Of a DNA stretch of 59,804 bases, positions 35,514-43,973 are shown piece by piece; positions within the stretch are counted from its first letter, which is position 1, and each line of letters begins with the position of its first letter. The stretch spans positions 1 to 59,804 of the forward strand of contig CANQRQ010000017.1 of assembly GCA_947626315.1 (NCBI GenBank). The letters are read 5' to 3'. The DNA comes from an uncultured Oscillospiraceae bacterium. Its GTDB lineage: Bacteria; Bacillota; Clostridia; Oscillospirales; Oscillospiraceae. The translations under genes and the position numbers were made by a program. Below the pieces are notes generated by a model. That model did no database searches. It had not been told where the DNA came from and saw only the letters and a program-made list of their open reading frames with translations.

Positions 35514-35993
35514 TTACTCCTCACCCATAATCGCTTTTTCCCGCGCGCGCATCTGCTTTTTCATGGGGCCCTCGTCCACATGGTCGTAGCCCAGCAGATG
35601 CAGCACCGAATGGACCGTCAAATACTGCAGCTCCCGCTCAAAGCCGTGGCCCAGCTCCTCCCCCTGCTCCTGACAGCGGGGCAGGTTCAGCATCATATCC
35701 CCCAGCAGCAGGGAGCCGGTCTCCGGGTCCCGGTCGCAGAGGGCCGGGTCAAAGGCCCCGGGTTTCAGCTCGTTGAGGGGGAAGGACAGCACGTCCGTCT
35801 CCTGATCCACTTCCCGGAACTGCCGGTTCACCTGGCGGATCCCCTCCCCGTCCGTCAGCATCACGCTGATCAGGCAGGGGCAGTCCACCCCCTCGGCCTG
35901 CAGCGCCAGCCGGGCGGCCTTTTTGATCAGCCGGGCGGCGTTGGGGTGCCCCAGGTTTTTTACTTCCCGGCTCACATAGATCTCATGTTCCAT
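35514..35993 (-). CDS. ybeY: Endoribonuclease YbeY
   Basis: This zinc-dependent rRNA maturation and quality-control nuclease has 159 residues with the HSVLHLLGYDH metal motif and VNRQFREVDQETDVLSFPL. It is between phoH and era, as in most bacteria. Confidence 0.96.
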   Translation of the reverse strand: MEHEIYVSREVKNLGHPNAARLIKKAARLALQAEGVDCPCLISVMLTDGEGIRQVNRQFREVDQETDVLSFPLNELKPGAFDPALCDRDPETGSLLLGDMMLNLPRCQEQGEELGHGFERELQYLTVHSVLHLLGYDHVDEGPMKKQMRAREKAIMGEE

Positions 35994-35995
35994 GC

Positions 35996-37000
35996 TCAGC
36001 CCCTCCTGTATTTTTTCGGCGGCTGCTTCTTCAGCGGCACGGCAGGGTTCTGCTTGTCATAGGCCTCGTAGGCCTCGATGATCTTCTGGACCAGCCGGTG
36101 GCGCACCACGTCCGCCCCGGTCAACCGGCAGATGGCGATATCCTCGATGCCGTCCAGCACTTTCATGGCCACCTTCAGGCCGCTGGCCTTGTCCTCCGGC
36201 AGGTCGATCTGGGTGATATCCCCGGTGACGACCACCTTGGACCCGAAGCCGATCCGGGTCAGGAACATCTTCATCTGCTCCCGGGAGGTGTTCTGGGCCT
36301 CGTCCAGGATAATAAAGCTGTCGTCCAGGGTGCGGCCCCGCATATAAGCCAGCGGCGCCACCTCGATGTTGCCCCGCTCCAGATATTTCTGATAGGTATC
36401 CGCCCCCAGCATGTCAAAGAGCGCGTCGTACAGCGGGCGCAGATAGGGGTCCACCTTGCTCTGCAGGTCCCCCGGCAGGAAACCCAGCCGCTCCCCCGCC
36501 TCCACGGCGGGCCGGGTCAGAATGATGCGGTTGACCTCCTCCGCCCGGAAGGCCGCCACCGCCGCGGCCACGGCCAGATAGGTCTTGCCGGTGCCGGCAG
36601 GGCCGATGCCCAGGGTGATGGTGTTCTCCGCGATCGCGTCGCAGTAGGTCTTCTGGCCCAGGGTTTTGGGCTTGATGGGCTTTCCCTTGGCGGTGATGCA
36701 GATCACATCCCCGGCCAGCTCGTTGATTTTGGTCTCCTTCCCCTCGGACACCAGCTTGAGGATATAGCGCACGTTCTGGGCGTCGATATTCTCCCCCTTG
36801 GCCGCCAGGGTCAGCAGGCCGTTGATGGCCTTCTCCGCCAGCAGCACGTCCTCGGCCTCGCCGCAGATGTGGATCATGTTCTCCCGGTCCAGGACCTTGA
36901 CCCCCAGCTCCGTCTCGATGATCCGCAGGTTCTGATCAAAGGAGCCGAACACGCTGATCACGTGCTCCATCCGTTCCACTTCGATGGTCTTGTCTATCAT
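35996..37000 (-). CDS. PhoH-family ATPase (PhoH2/YbeZ-like)
   Basis: The 334-residue product has an N-terminal KH-like part, Walker A GPAGTGKTYLAVAAA (about 132-146) and Walker B SFIILDEAQNTS. PhoH proteins are predicted RNA-linked ATPases/helicases working with YbeY. ATG 37000 is 9 nt after AGGA; an upstream GTG overlapping yqfD is less likely. Confidence 0.93.
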   Translation of the reverse strand: MIDKTIEVERMEHVISVFGSFDQNLRIIETELGVKVLDRENMIHICGEAEDVLLAEKAINGLLTLAAKGENIDAQNVRYILKLVSEGKETKINELAGDVICITAKGKPIKPKTLGQKTYCDAIAENTITLGIGPAGTGKTYLAVAAAVAAFRAEEVNRIILTRPAVEAGERLGFLPGDLQSKVDPYLRPLYDALFDMLGADTYQKYLERGNIEVAPLAYMRGRTLDDSFIILDEAQNTSREQMKMFLTRIGFGSKVVVTGDITQIDLPEDKASGLKVAMKVLDGIEDIAICRLTGADVVRHRLVQKIIEAYEAYDKQNPAVPLKKQPPKKYRRG

Positions 37001-37014
37001 TCGTATTGTTCCTT

Positions 37015-38187
37015 TCACTGGGGCCTGACCAGCTCCGCGTCTGCGGCGATATTTTCATAGCACCGGGCCCGGAGCGTCACCAACTGCAGGCCCTCCGCTT
37101 TTGCGTCAGAAAAGGAGGCGGAGACGATCTCCCCGTCGATTTCGTCCTCCAGGGCCGCGTACAGCCGCCGCTCCATGTCCCGGGCGGAGTCGCACGCTGC
37201 CGCCTCGGTTTTCCAAAGGGTCAGCTCCTCCCGCACCAGGGTCACCGGCAGGGCGAACAGTCCGTCTATTCCCAAATTATACTCATACACGATTTTATCA
37301 TACGCGTCAAGACGCTTTCCACCGCCAAAATAAAAATTTATCCGCCTTTTTCCCAGTCGCAGGGCAAAACGGCTGAAGGAGCGGCGCGCCTCGGTTTTTT
37401 TCTGCATCTCCAGGGGGCAGACCGCCGTCCGCTCGGTCCAGGTGTCCGCCATTGCCTCTGCCCGGGACCGGACCAGCCGGGGCTCGTTGGTGATGCTGTC
37501 CATCACCCCGCTGACCAGCAGCTCCCCCTCCAGCACGGACTGGCCCTCCGTGACCACCGGCTTGCCGTTTAAGACGGACAGGCGGGAGAGTATGCCCGTC
37601 TTCCCTGCCCGGATATCGCAGGCCTGGCTCTCCTGATAAATTTCCGGCTTCTCCTGCCGCTCGGCCAGGAGCACCATGGCCCGGGAGCCGCTGACGTTCA
37701 CCGTCATCCAGGCCAGCTCCGGCAGCCGGGTGAGCATCCGGCTGCGCACCAGGTCGGCGGAGAGGCCGGGCCAGTAAGTGCCCTGGCCCACGCCGCAGTC
37801 CTCCAGCGCCCGGAGCACCTGTCCCCGGGAGAGCTTCTCCCCGCCTTGGATGTCGATCTCCCAGATGAAGAGGGAGGACAGCGCCAGAAGCCCCGCCGCC
37901 AGCGCCGCCGAGAGCAGCAGCCAGATCCGCCGCCGCAGAAAGCCCCGGCTGCGGCTGCCGCCCCGCAGGCTCAGGACGTACAGACTGCACATATTCTTCT
38001 CCGCTGCGGCGCGCAGCTCCTCCAGCTGCTTTTCATACACATTCAGGCGGACGGTATAGGCGTCCGGACACTCCAGATGCCACAACTCGATGCCGTTTAA
38101 GGCGCAGGCGTTCAGCACCGTCTCCGGAAAGACGCCGCTGATCTCTGCCCGCACGGTTCCTCTCAGTCTGTCAGTCAGTTTTGCCAT
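37015..38187 (-). CDS. yqfD: Sporulation protein YqfD
   Basis: The 390-residue protein has one membrane segment (about 87-108) and a large extracytoplasmic part beginning with WEIDIQGGEKLSRGQVLRAL. It is a sigma-E-controlled protein of unknown biochemical role that is conserved in spore formers next to yqfC and phoH, as here. Confidence 0.93.
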   Translation of the reverse strand: MAKLTDRLRGTVRAEISGVFPETVLNACALNGIELWHLECPDAYTVRLNVYEKQLEELRAAAEKNMCSLYVLSLRGGSRSRGFLRRRIWLLLSAALAAGLLALSSLFIWEIDIQGGEKLSRGQVLRALEDCGVGQGTYWPGLSADLVRSRMLTRLPELAWMTVNVSGSRAMVLLAERQEKPEIYQESQACDIRAGKTGILSRLSVLNGKPVVTEGQSVLEGELLVSGVMDSITNEPRLVRSRAEAMADTWTERTAVCPLEMQKKTEARRSFSRFALRLGKRRINFYFGGGKRLDAYDKIVYEYNLGIDGLFALPVTLVREELTLWKTEAAACDSARDMERRLYAALEDEIDGEIVSASFSDAKAEGLQLVTLRARCYENIAADAELVRPQ

Positions 38188-38220
38188 ACGCGTTTCCGCC
38201 CCCTGGGGCTGGGCTCTCCC

Positions 38221-38502
38221 CTATTCCCACTCCACGTTTTTGATGTCCCCGCAGATCAGAAGCTCGCTTCTGTTCATGGCGGTCAGGCGCAGATTGCTGC
38301 CGCTGAGGCTGATTTTGCCCCGCCCGGCGCCGATCACAATGCGCTCTGTCCCGTATTCCAGGATGCCCCGGTGGTTCTCGATCAGGGCCTTCCGCCCGGC
38401 GGTGACGCTGAGCTTCGCCGCCCCCAGCAGCGCCTCCTCCGGCAGGGAGAATCTCTCCGCCAGATCTGACGCCAGCATTCCGATTTTCTTCAGCGCGGCC
38501 AC
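38221..38502 (-). CDS. yqfC: Sporulation protein YqfC (YabP/YqfC family)
   Basis: The family core is clear: LPEEALLGAAKLSVTAG, LIENHRGILEYGTERIVIG and ICGDIKNVEWE. The start is uncertain. GTG 38502 gives 93 residues, the usual YqfC length, and includes the family start region ALKKIGMLASDLAERF. In-frame upstream starts (ATG 38535, TTG 38553) lack a binding site. It forms an operon with yqfD. Confidence 0.8.
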   Translation of the reverse strand: MAALKKIGMLASDLAERFSLPEEALLGAAKLSVTAGRKALIENHRGILEYGTERIVIGAGRGKISLSGSNLRLTAMNRSELLICGDIKNVEWE

Positions 38503-38558
38503 CCCCTGTCCGTATAAATCTATGCCGCCGCTCATAATTTGATACACGGACAAGGCGA

Positions 38559-38579
38559 GCGGCGGGAAAATCCCGCCGC
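38559..38579. other. Hairpin between divergent yqfC and ylbJ
   Basis: There is a perfect 9-bp stem GCGGCGGGA (38559-38567) with its complement (38571-38579). It lies in the 117-nt divergent gap before yqfC and ylbJ. No T-run follows on either side. I could not pick out clear promoters here; sporulation sigma-E promoters would be expected. Confidence 0.5.
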
Positions 38580-38619
38580 AATCTGAAAAACGCCGCTAAA
38601 GGGCAGATAGGAGAAGGAT

Positions 38620-39582
38620 ATGAAAAACAAACTGGCCGTTCTCGCCGCGCTGTGCGCCATGCTCTCGCTGATTCTGGCCTCTCCCCAGGTGCTGGAGAGC
38701 AGCCGGAGCGCTTTGAAGCTCTGCGCGGATCTGATTTTGCCCTCTCTCTTTCCCTTCTTTGTCCTGTGCGGCCTGCTCAGCCGCCTGGGCTTTCCCGCCT
38801 GGCTCGGCCGGCTGCTCGCCCCCGCCGCGTCCCGCCTGTTCGGCGTCTCCGGGGCCGGGGCCTCCGCGCTGGTGGTGGGTCTCTCCGGGGGCTACCCCAT
38901 GGGCGCGGCGTACATAGCGGAGCTCCACCGGAGCGGCCAGATCAGCACCCGGGAGGCGGAGAGGCTCCTGGCCTTCTGCAATAACTCCGGCCCCGCTTTC
39001 CTGGTGGGCGCGGTGGGCGCCGGCGTCTTTGGCTCGGTCAAAACCGGCCTGCTCCTCTACGCCGTGCACATCGCCGCCGCCCTGCTCACCGGCCTTGTGC
39101 TGCGGGGAAGGGGCGGCGCAGCGGAAAGTCTCCTTCCGGCAGAAAATGTCCCGCCCCTCTCCTTTTCCGCCGCTCTGCCGGAGGCGGTCCGGCAGGCGGT
39201 GCTGTCCGTTTTAAACGTCTGCGGCTTTGTGGTCTGCTTCACGGTTTTCAGCGGGCTTCTGGATTCTGCCGGCCTCTTCTCCGCCGCGGCGGGGCGGATC
39301 GCCTCGGCCACCGGCGCCGGACTTCACTGGGTCCGGGCGCTGCTCACCGGCTTTCTGGAGCTGGGCAGCGGCGTGGGTGCGCTGCGGGGCCTCTCCTCCG
39401 CGCCGGCAAATCTGGCCCTGGCCGCCTGGCTTCTGGGCTGGGGCGGCGTCTCCGTGCATTTTCAGACGCTCTCCCTCCTCGCCGACAGCGAAATAAAAAG
39501 CACCCTGCACTTGGCAGGGCGCTTTTTGAGCGCGTGTTTCGGAGCGGCGCTGGCCTGGCTGGCCGGGCTGCTCTTCCTTTAA
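38620..39582 (+). CDS. ylbJ: Sporulation integral membrane protein YlbJ
   Basis: The 320-residue protein has about eight membrane segments and nucleoside-recognition (Gate) signatures: DLILPSLFPFFVLCGLL, GLSGGYPMGAAYIAEL and LLAFCNNSGPAFLVG. In Bacillus ylbJ is needed for cortex formation. AGGAGAAGGAT precedes the ATG. It ends 4 nt inside the convergent chromate transporter gene. Confidence 0.9.
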   Translation: MKNKLAVLAALCAMLSLILASPQVLESSRSALKLCADLILPSLFPFFVLCGLLSRLGFPAWLGRLLAPAASRLFGVSGAGASALVVGLSGGYPMGAAYIAELHRSGQISTREAERLLAFCNNSGPAFLVGAVGAGVFGSVKTGLLLYAVHIAAALLTGLVLRGRGGAAESLLPAENVPPLSFSAALPEAVRQAVLSVLNVCGFVVCFTVFSGLLDSAGLFSAAAGRIASATGAGLHWVRALLTGFLELGSGVGALRGLSSAPANLALAAWLLGWGGVSVHFQTLSLLADSEIKSTLHLAGRFLSACFGAALAWLAGLLFL

Positions 39583-40154
39583 AAAGAGAACAGAACGCCT
39601 GCCGCCGCGGAGGCCAGAATAAAGACAATGGGGTGGAGCTTTTTCGTCTGCCTGATCCCACGGGTCAGCAGCAGGAGCACCGCCGCCAGCAGCAGCGCCT
39701 TCAGGTTGAAGAGGTCGGCCAAAACCCCGGTCTGGGCGTAGAGCTCTGTGTTGAGAACGGCGATCTTTACCACCAGCAGCCCCGCCGCGGCGATCAGGCC
39801 AACAGAGCAGGGGCGCAGGCCGTAAAAGGCCGCGTCCACATACTTGTTCGACCGGAAGGCCTGCAGCACCCTGGCAATGATCAGGATAATGATCACCGAG
39901 GGGGTAACCAGGCCCAGCGTAGCCACCAGCGCGCCGGGGACCCCGGCGGTGGTGAAGCCCACATAGGTGGCCATATTGACCCCGATGGGGCCGGGCGTGG
40001 ACTCCGACACAGCTACCATGTCCGCCAGCTGTCCGTGGCTGAACCAGCCGGTAGTATCGGACATGCTGTACAGAAAAGGCAAGGTCGCCATTCCGCCGCC
40101 CACGGCGAAAAGCCCGGTCTTGAAAAACTCAAAAAACAGCCGGAGATAGATCAT
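39579..40154 (-). CDS. Chromate transporter family protein, half-size (second subunit)
   Basis: The 191-residue membrane protein is a single CHR domain: FKTGLFAVGGGMATLPFL, STPGPIGVNMATYVGF and GVPGALVATLGLVTPS. The GGG and TPGP motifs are the family hallmarks. Half-size CHR proteins usually work in pairs; the partner lies directly upstream with a 4-nt overlap. Chromate is the assay substrate of the family, but the natural one in gut anaerobes is unknown. Confidence 0.9.
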   Translation of the reverse strand: MIYLRLFFEFFKTGLFAVGGGMATLPFLYSMSDTTGWFSHGQLADMVAVSESTPGPIGVNMATYVGFTTAGVPGALVATLGLVTPSVIIILIIARVLQAFRSNKYVDAAFYGLRPCSVGLIAAAGLLVVKIAVLNTELYAQTGVLADLFNLKALLLAAVLLLLTRGIRQTKKLHPIVFILASAAAGVLFSF

Positions 40155-40693
40155 CTGCCCCGCACCCCCCACTGTGTAAACAGGATGCCCGCCGCCGCGC
40201 AGCACAGCACGAAGAGCACCGGGGAGAGGTTAAAGAACGCGGACAGGACAAAGACGGCCAGGCACAGCGCCAGCGCCGCCTTATCCGGAACGGCCTTTTT
40301 CCAGAGCTTTACCACCGCGTTGAAAATCAGCACGCAGACGCACACCCGGATCCCCGCGAAGGCGCTTTTCACCGCCGGTAGATCGGCAAAATTGGTGAGG
40401 ATGCCGGCAATGACGCAGATGATCACCAGGGAGGGGAACACGATCCCCAGGGTGGCCGCGATGCCGCCCGGTACGCCGGCCATGCTCTGCCCCACGAAGG
40501 TGGCCGTGTTGACGGCGATCACCCCCGGCGTACACTGGCCCACCGCGTAATAGTCCATCAGCTCCTCGCTGGTGGTCCAGCTCCGCTTCTCCACCAGCTC
40601 CCGCTCCAGGAAGGGGATCATGGCGTAGCCGCCGCCGAAGGTCATCACGCCGATTTTCGCGAAGACGAGAAAGAGTTTCGCCAGCTGCTTCAT
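40151..40693 (-). CDS. Chromate transporter family protein, half-size (first subunit)
   Basis: This 180-residue CHR-domain protein has KIGVMTFGGGYAMIPFLE, CTPGVIAVNTATFVG and GVPGGIAATLGIVFPS. Its ATG overlaps the phosphosugar mutase stop (ATGA) and its stop overlaps the start of the second subunit, so the three genes are coupled. The two subunits differ in sequence, consistent with an opposite-topology heteropair. Confidence 0.9.
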   Translation of the reverse strand: MKQLAKLFLVFAKIGVMTFGGGYAMIPFLERELVEKRSWTTSEELMDYYAVGQCTPGVIAVNTATFVGQSMAGVPGGIAATLGIVFPSLVIICVIAGILTNFADLPAVKSAFAGIRVCVCVLIFNAVVKLWKKAVPDKAALALCLAVFVLSAFFNLSPVLFVLCCAAAGILFTQWGVRGR

Positions 40694-42417
40694 TTACCGA
40701 GGGCCTCGGCGTAACCCAAATATTTCTGGAGCCTGGCCTGGCAGTCCTCCCGTCCCTTGCCGCGGATCAGCAGATAAACCTTGATCTTGGGCTCCGTGCC
40801 GGAGGGCCGGATGATGAAGCTGCTGCCGTCGGTCAGCTCAAAGTACAGCACGTTGGAGCCCCAGAAGGGCGTTTTGTCCACCTTGCCCAGGCCGGTGACA
40901 AAGATGCTGCCGTCCAGGTAATCCCGCAGGCGGACGACCTCCTCCCCGGCGATCTCCATGGGGGGCTGGCTGCGCAGGCTGTCCATCAGGTTTTTCATCT
41001 TCTGCAGCCCGTCCAGGCCCGGCATCACCAGGTTCAGGGTCTTCTCCATGTACCAGCCGTATTTCTCGTAGAGGGCGTTGAGGGCCTGGAGCAGGTTCAT
41101 GCCGAGACCCCGGTAGTGGGCGGCCATCTCCGTCACCATCATGGCGGCGGTGACAGCGTCCTTATCCCGGACATAGTCGCCCATCATGTAGCCGTAGCTC
41201 TCTTCAAAGGCGAAGATGTATTTATAGGACCCGGCGGCCTCCCAGGAGGCCACGCGCTCGGCCATGAACTTGAAGCCGGTGAAGGTGTCCTCAAAGTGGA
41301 CGCCGTTCTTCTCCGCCACGGCCCGGGCCATGCCGGTGCTGACGATGCTGGACAGGGCGCCGGGATTCTCCGGCATGGTGCCGGTGGCCTTCCGGGCGGT
41401 GATCACATAGTCCAGCAGCAGCACGCCCAGCTGGTTGCCGGTGATGACGGAATAGCCGTCCCCGTCGGGCACCATGATGCCGATCCGGTCAGAGTCCGGG
41501 TCCGTGCCGATGATCAGGTCGGCCCCCACCTCCTTGGCCAGATCCACTGCCAGATAGAAGCCCTCCGGATTCTCCGGGTTGGGGCTCACCACCGTGGGGA
41601 AGCTGCCGTCGATCACCATCTGCTCCGGCACCGGGTACAGATGCTTGATCCCCAGCCGCTTCAGCGCCTCGGGCACCAGCTTATAGCCGCAGCCGTGGAA
41701 CGGGGTGTAGACGATCTTGAGGTCGTCCGCCGCGGCCTTGACGGCCTCTCTGTCGATCGCCTGGCTCATGACATTTTCCAGGAACTCCTCGTCGGTCTCC
41801 TGGCCCAGGATCTCGATCTTCCCCTCAGCCACGGCCGTTTTGAAATCGCAGGTCTTGAAGCCGGTAAAGATGTCGATCTCTTCCATCTGCTTGGCGATCT
41901 GCTCCGCCTTCTGGGGGGGCAGCTGCGCGCCGTCAGACCAGTAGACCTTGTAGCCGTTGTACTCCTTGGGGTTGTGGCTGGCCGTAATATTCAGGCCCGC
42001 CGCGCAGCCGTAGCGCAGCACCGCGAAGCTCAGCTCCGGCGTGGGCCGCAGAGCGTCAAACAGGCGCACATGGATGCCGTTGGCAGCCATGACGCAGGCG
42101 GCCTCTTCCGCGAAGGCCCGGCCGTTGAGCCGGCAGTCGTGGGCGATGGCCACGCCCTTGTCCTTGGCGGCCTGGCCCTCGGCGGCGATCACGTTGGCAA
42201 AGGCCTGGGTGGCGTGGCGGATGATATGGATGTTCATGTTGTGCAGGCCCAGCTTCATGGTGCCCCGCAGACCGGCGGTGCCGAACTCCAGGGGGGCAAA
42301 AAAGCGGCTCTCGATCTCCTTTTCGTCATCCGCGATGGCGTTGAGCTCCGCCCACTCCTGCTCGCTGAGGGCGGGGCTGTCCAGCCAGCGCTGATACTCC
42401 TCTTTATAATTCCTCAT
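40690..42417 (-). CDS. Phosphoglucomutase/phosphomannomutase family enzyme
   Basis: This 575-residue phospho-sugar mutase has the phospho-serine motif NITASHNPKEYNGYKVYW, the magnesium loop GTDPDSDRIG and the sugar-binding EESYGYMMGDYVRDKDAV. Length and motifs match PgcA/YhxB-type alpha-phosphoglucomutases that feed UDP-glucose and cell-surface polymers. Glucose- versus mannose-phosphate preference cannot be told. It overlaps the upstream small gene by 14 nt. Confidence 0.93.
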   Translation of the reverse strand: MRNYKEEYQRWLDSPALSEQEWAELNAIADDEKEIESRFFAPLEFGTAGLRGTMKLGLHNMNIHIIRHATQAFANVIAAEGQAAKDKGVAIAHDCRLNGRAFAEEAACVMAANGIHVRLFDALRPTPELSFAVLRYGCAAGLNITASHNPKEYNGYKVYWSDGAQLPPQKAEQIAKQMEEIDIFTGFKTCDFKTAVAEGKIEILGQETDEEFLENVMSQAIDREAVKAAADDLKIVYTPFHGCGYKLVPEALKRLGIKHLYPVPEQMVIDGSFPTVVSPNPENPEGFYLAVDLAKEVGADLIIGTDPDSDRIGIMVPDGDGYSVITGNQLGVLLLDYVITARKATGTMPENPGALSSIVSTGMARAVAEKNGVHFEDTFTGFKFMAERVASWEAAGSYKYIFAFEESYGYMMGDYVRDKDAVTAAMMVTEMAAHYRGLGMNLLQALNALYEKYGWYMEKTLNLVMPGLDGLQKMKNLMDSLRSQPPMEIAGEEVVRLRDYLDGSIFVTGLGKVDKTPFWGSNVLYFELTDGSSFIIRPSGTEPKIKVYLLIRGKGREDCQARLQKYLGYAEALGK

Positions 42418-42721
42418 GATTTTCCTCCTTACACAGTTCTACTGCGTCTTCATAGGTGCTTTTGGGCACATAGAGATCCGTACCCTGGCCGCTGAAGCCC
42501 AAAATCAGACGGCCAAAAACCCCGTTTCCGGGGAAAACACGCAAACACGGAATACCGTAACCGGCCAGCATGCTGACGCGCAGAGCGTCCTCCATGCCGA
42601 TGTTCCGGCAGTTGCAGAGGAAAACCGGCTCCTCCGGCTGCCCCTGTTCGTCCCTGGGCCAGTTTTCGGGCAGCTCACCCTCGGCAGACCGGCCCCAGGC
42701 CCCCTCTTTTTTCTCCCTCAT
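42404..42721 (-). CDS. Small DUF2007-like protein
   Basis: The 105-residue product has PVFLCNCRNIGMEDALRVSM, then GIPCLRVFPGNGVFGRLILG and DLYVPKSTYEDAVELC. This pattern (access to a half-site, subunit-like ferredoxin fold with a terminal DAxxL helix) resembles the DUF2007 putative signal-transducing family; I am only moderately sure. It lies between rlmH and the mutase with overlaps on both sides. Confidence 0.65.
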   Translation of the reverse strand: MREKKEGAWGRSAEGELPENWPRDEQGQPEEPVFLCNCRNIGMEDALRVSMLAGYGIPCLRVFPGNGVFGRLILGFSGQGTDLYVPKSTYEDAVELCKEENHEEL

Positions 42722-43200
42722 TTGTGGTATCTCGACCCTTCCTTGATTTTAAAGCCCCTGTAGATCTGCTCCGCAAGCATCACCCGGGCCAGGTGGTGGG
42801 GAAAGGTCATTTCCGACATGCTCAGCCGCCGGTCCGCCCCGGTCTTCACCGATTCGGCCAGACCGTAAGAGCCGCCGATGATAAAGCAGAGCTTGGGCCG
42901 GCCGGAGGCCTCCCGCTCGGTCAGCAGCCGGGCCATGCCCTCGCTGGGCATCTGGCCGTCCTCCACGCAGAGGGCCACCGTATAGGCGTTGTCCGGGATG
43001 CTCCGGCGGATCTCCGCCGCCTCCTTTTCCAGGGCGGCGCTAACCTGCGCTGCTGAGGGGTTTTCCGGCAGCCGGGTCTCCGTCAGTTCCGCCGTCTCAA
43101 AGCGGCAGAAGGCGGACAGGCGCTTACTGTATTCCTCATAGGCCTCCCGGTAAAAGCGCTCCCGCAGCTTTCCAACGCAGATCAGCTTTATGCCAAGCAT
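42718..43200 (-). CDS. rlmH: 23S rRNA (pseudouridine1915-N3)-methyltransferase RlmH
   Basis: The 160-residue SPOUT methyltransferase has LCFIIGGSYGLAESV and the C-terminal MTFPHHLARVMLAEQIYRGF and GSRYHK signature. It overlaps yycJ upstream by 13 nt. Confidence 0.96.
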   Translation of the reverse strand: MLGIKLICVGKLRERFYREAYEEYSKRLSAFCRFETAELTETRLPENPSAAQVSAALEKEAAEIRRSIPDNAYTVALCVEDGQMPSEGMARLLTEREASGRPKLCFIIGGSYGLAESVKTGADRRLSMSEMTFPHHLARVMLAEQIYRGFKIKEGSRYHK

Positions 43201-43973
43201 CGCTCCGCCTTTCCCACCGGGACCTGCAGGCAGCCCAGAACCGGCGCGCAGACAAGCTCCGCGCCCGTGTCCTTCAAGGCCTCCCCCACCGTCTCCAGCG
43301 CCTTCTCCGGCCGGTTGTTCTCCCGGCTCAGATGGCCCAAAATGATCCGCTCCGTGCCGTTTTCCGCCAGAAATCTCGCCAGAGCGGCGCAGCTGTCATT
43401 GGAGAGATGCCCCCGGTCGGACAGGATACGGCGTTTTAAATAGACGGGATAGGGCCCGTAACGGAGCATCTCCTCGTCGTGGTTCGCCTCGATCAGCACG
43501 GTCTCCGCCCCGCGTAGGCCCGCCCGAACCTGGTCGGTGACGCAGCCCATATCCGTCGCCAGGGCGAAAACGCCCTCGCCCTCCACCCGGTAGCCCACGC
43601 TCTCGTCCGTGTCATGGGAGGTGTGGAACGCCTGAATCTGCAGGCAGCCGAGGGGGAAGGGCTCCCCCACCGGAATTACGTTTAACCGCTCTTCTATCTC
43701 CGGCAGCAGGCCCCGCAGACGGCTGGCCACGGTCCTGGGCGCGAAGACCCGGACGCCGCCGGCCTTGACCAGGCTTTTCAGGCCGGAAATATGATCGGAG
43801 TGCTCATGGGTAATGAGCACTCCGCCGATCTCTCTCATTGTACGGCCTGCCTGTGCCAGAGCGGAAGACAGCCTTCGCATGGAAATCCCGGCGTCGATCA
43901 GTATGTTTGTATCACCGCTGGAGAGCATAAGGCAATTTCCGCCGGAGCCGCTGGCAAAAACAAAAATCTTCAT
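43188..43973 (-). CDS. YycJ/WalJ-type metallo-beta-lactamase fold hydrolase
   Basis: The 261-residue product has the MBL metal motif THEHSDHISGL, FASGSGGNCLMLSSGDTNIL and LLSHEHSND-like LSDRGHLSNDSCA. YycJ is linked to the WalRK system and cell-wall/DNA-replication coordination in Bacillus and has 5'-3' exonuclease relatives. No walRK genes are in the window. ATG 43973 overlaps the murA stop (TGATG). Confidence 0.9.
   Translation of the reverse strand: MKIFVFASGSGGNCLMLSSGDTNILIDAGISMRRLSSALAQAGRTMREIGGVLITHEHSDHISGLKSLVKAGGVRVFAPRTVASRLRGLLPEIEERLNVIPVGEPFPLGCLQIQAFHTSHDTDESVGYRVEGEGVFALATDMGCVTDQVRAGLRGAETVLIEANHDEEMLRYGPYPVYLKRRILSDRGHLSNDSCAALARFLAENGTERIILGHLSRENNRPEKALETVGEALKDTGAELVCAPVLGCLQVPVGKAERCLA

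Noticed and set aside
42404-42721. Frameshifted or vestigial gene
   Set aside because: The frame is intact, overlaps both neighbours tightly and has consistent codon use, so it is probably a real small gene.
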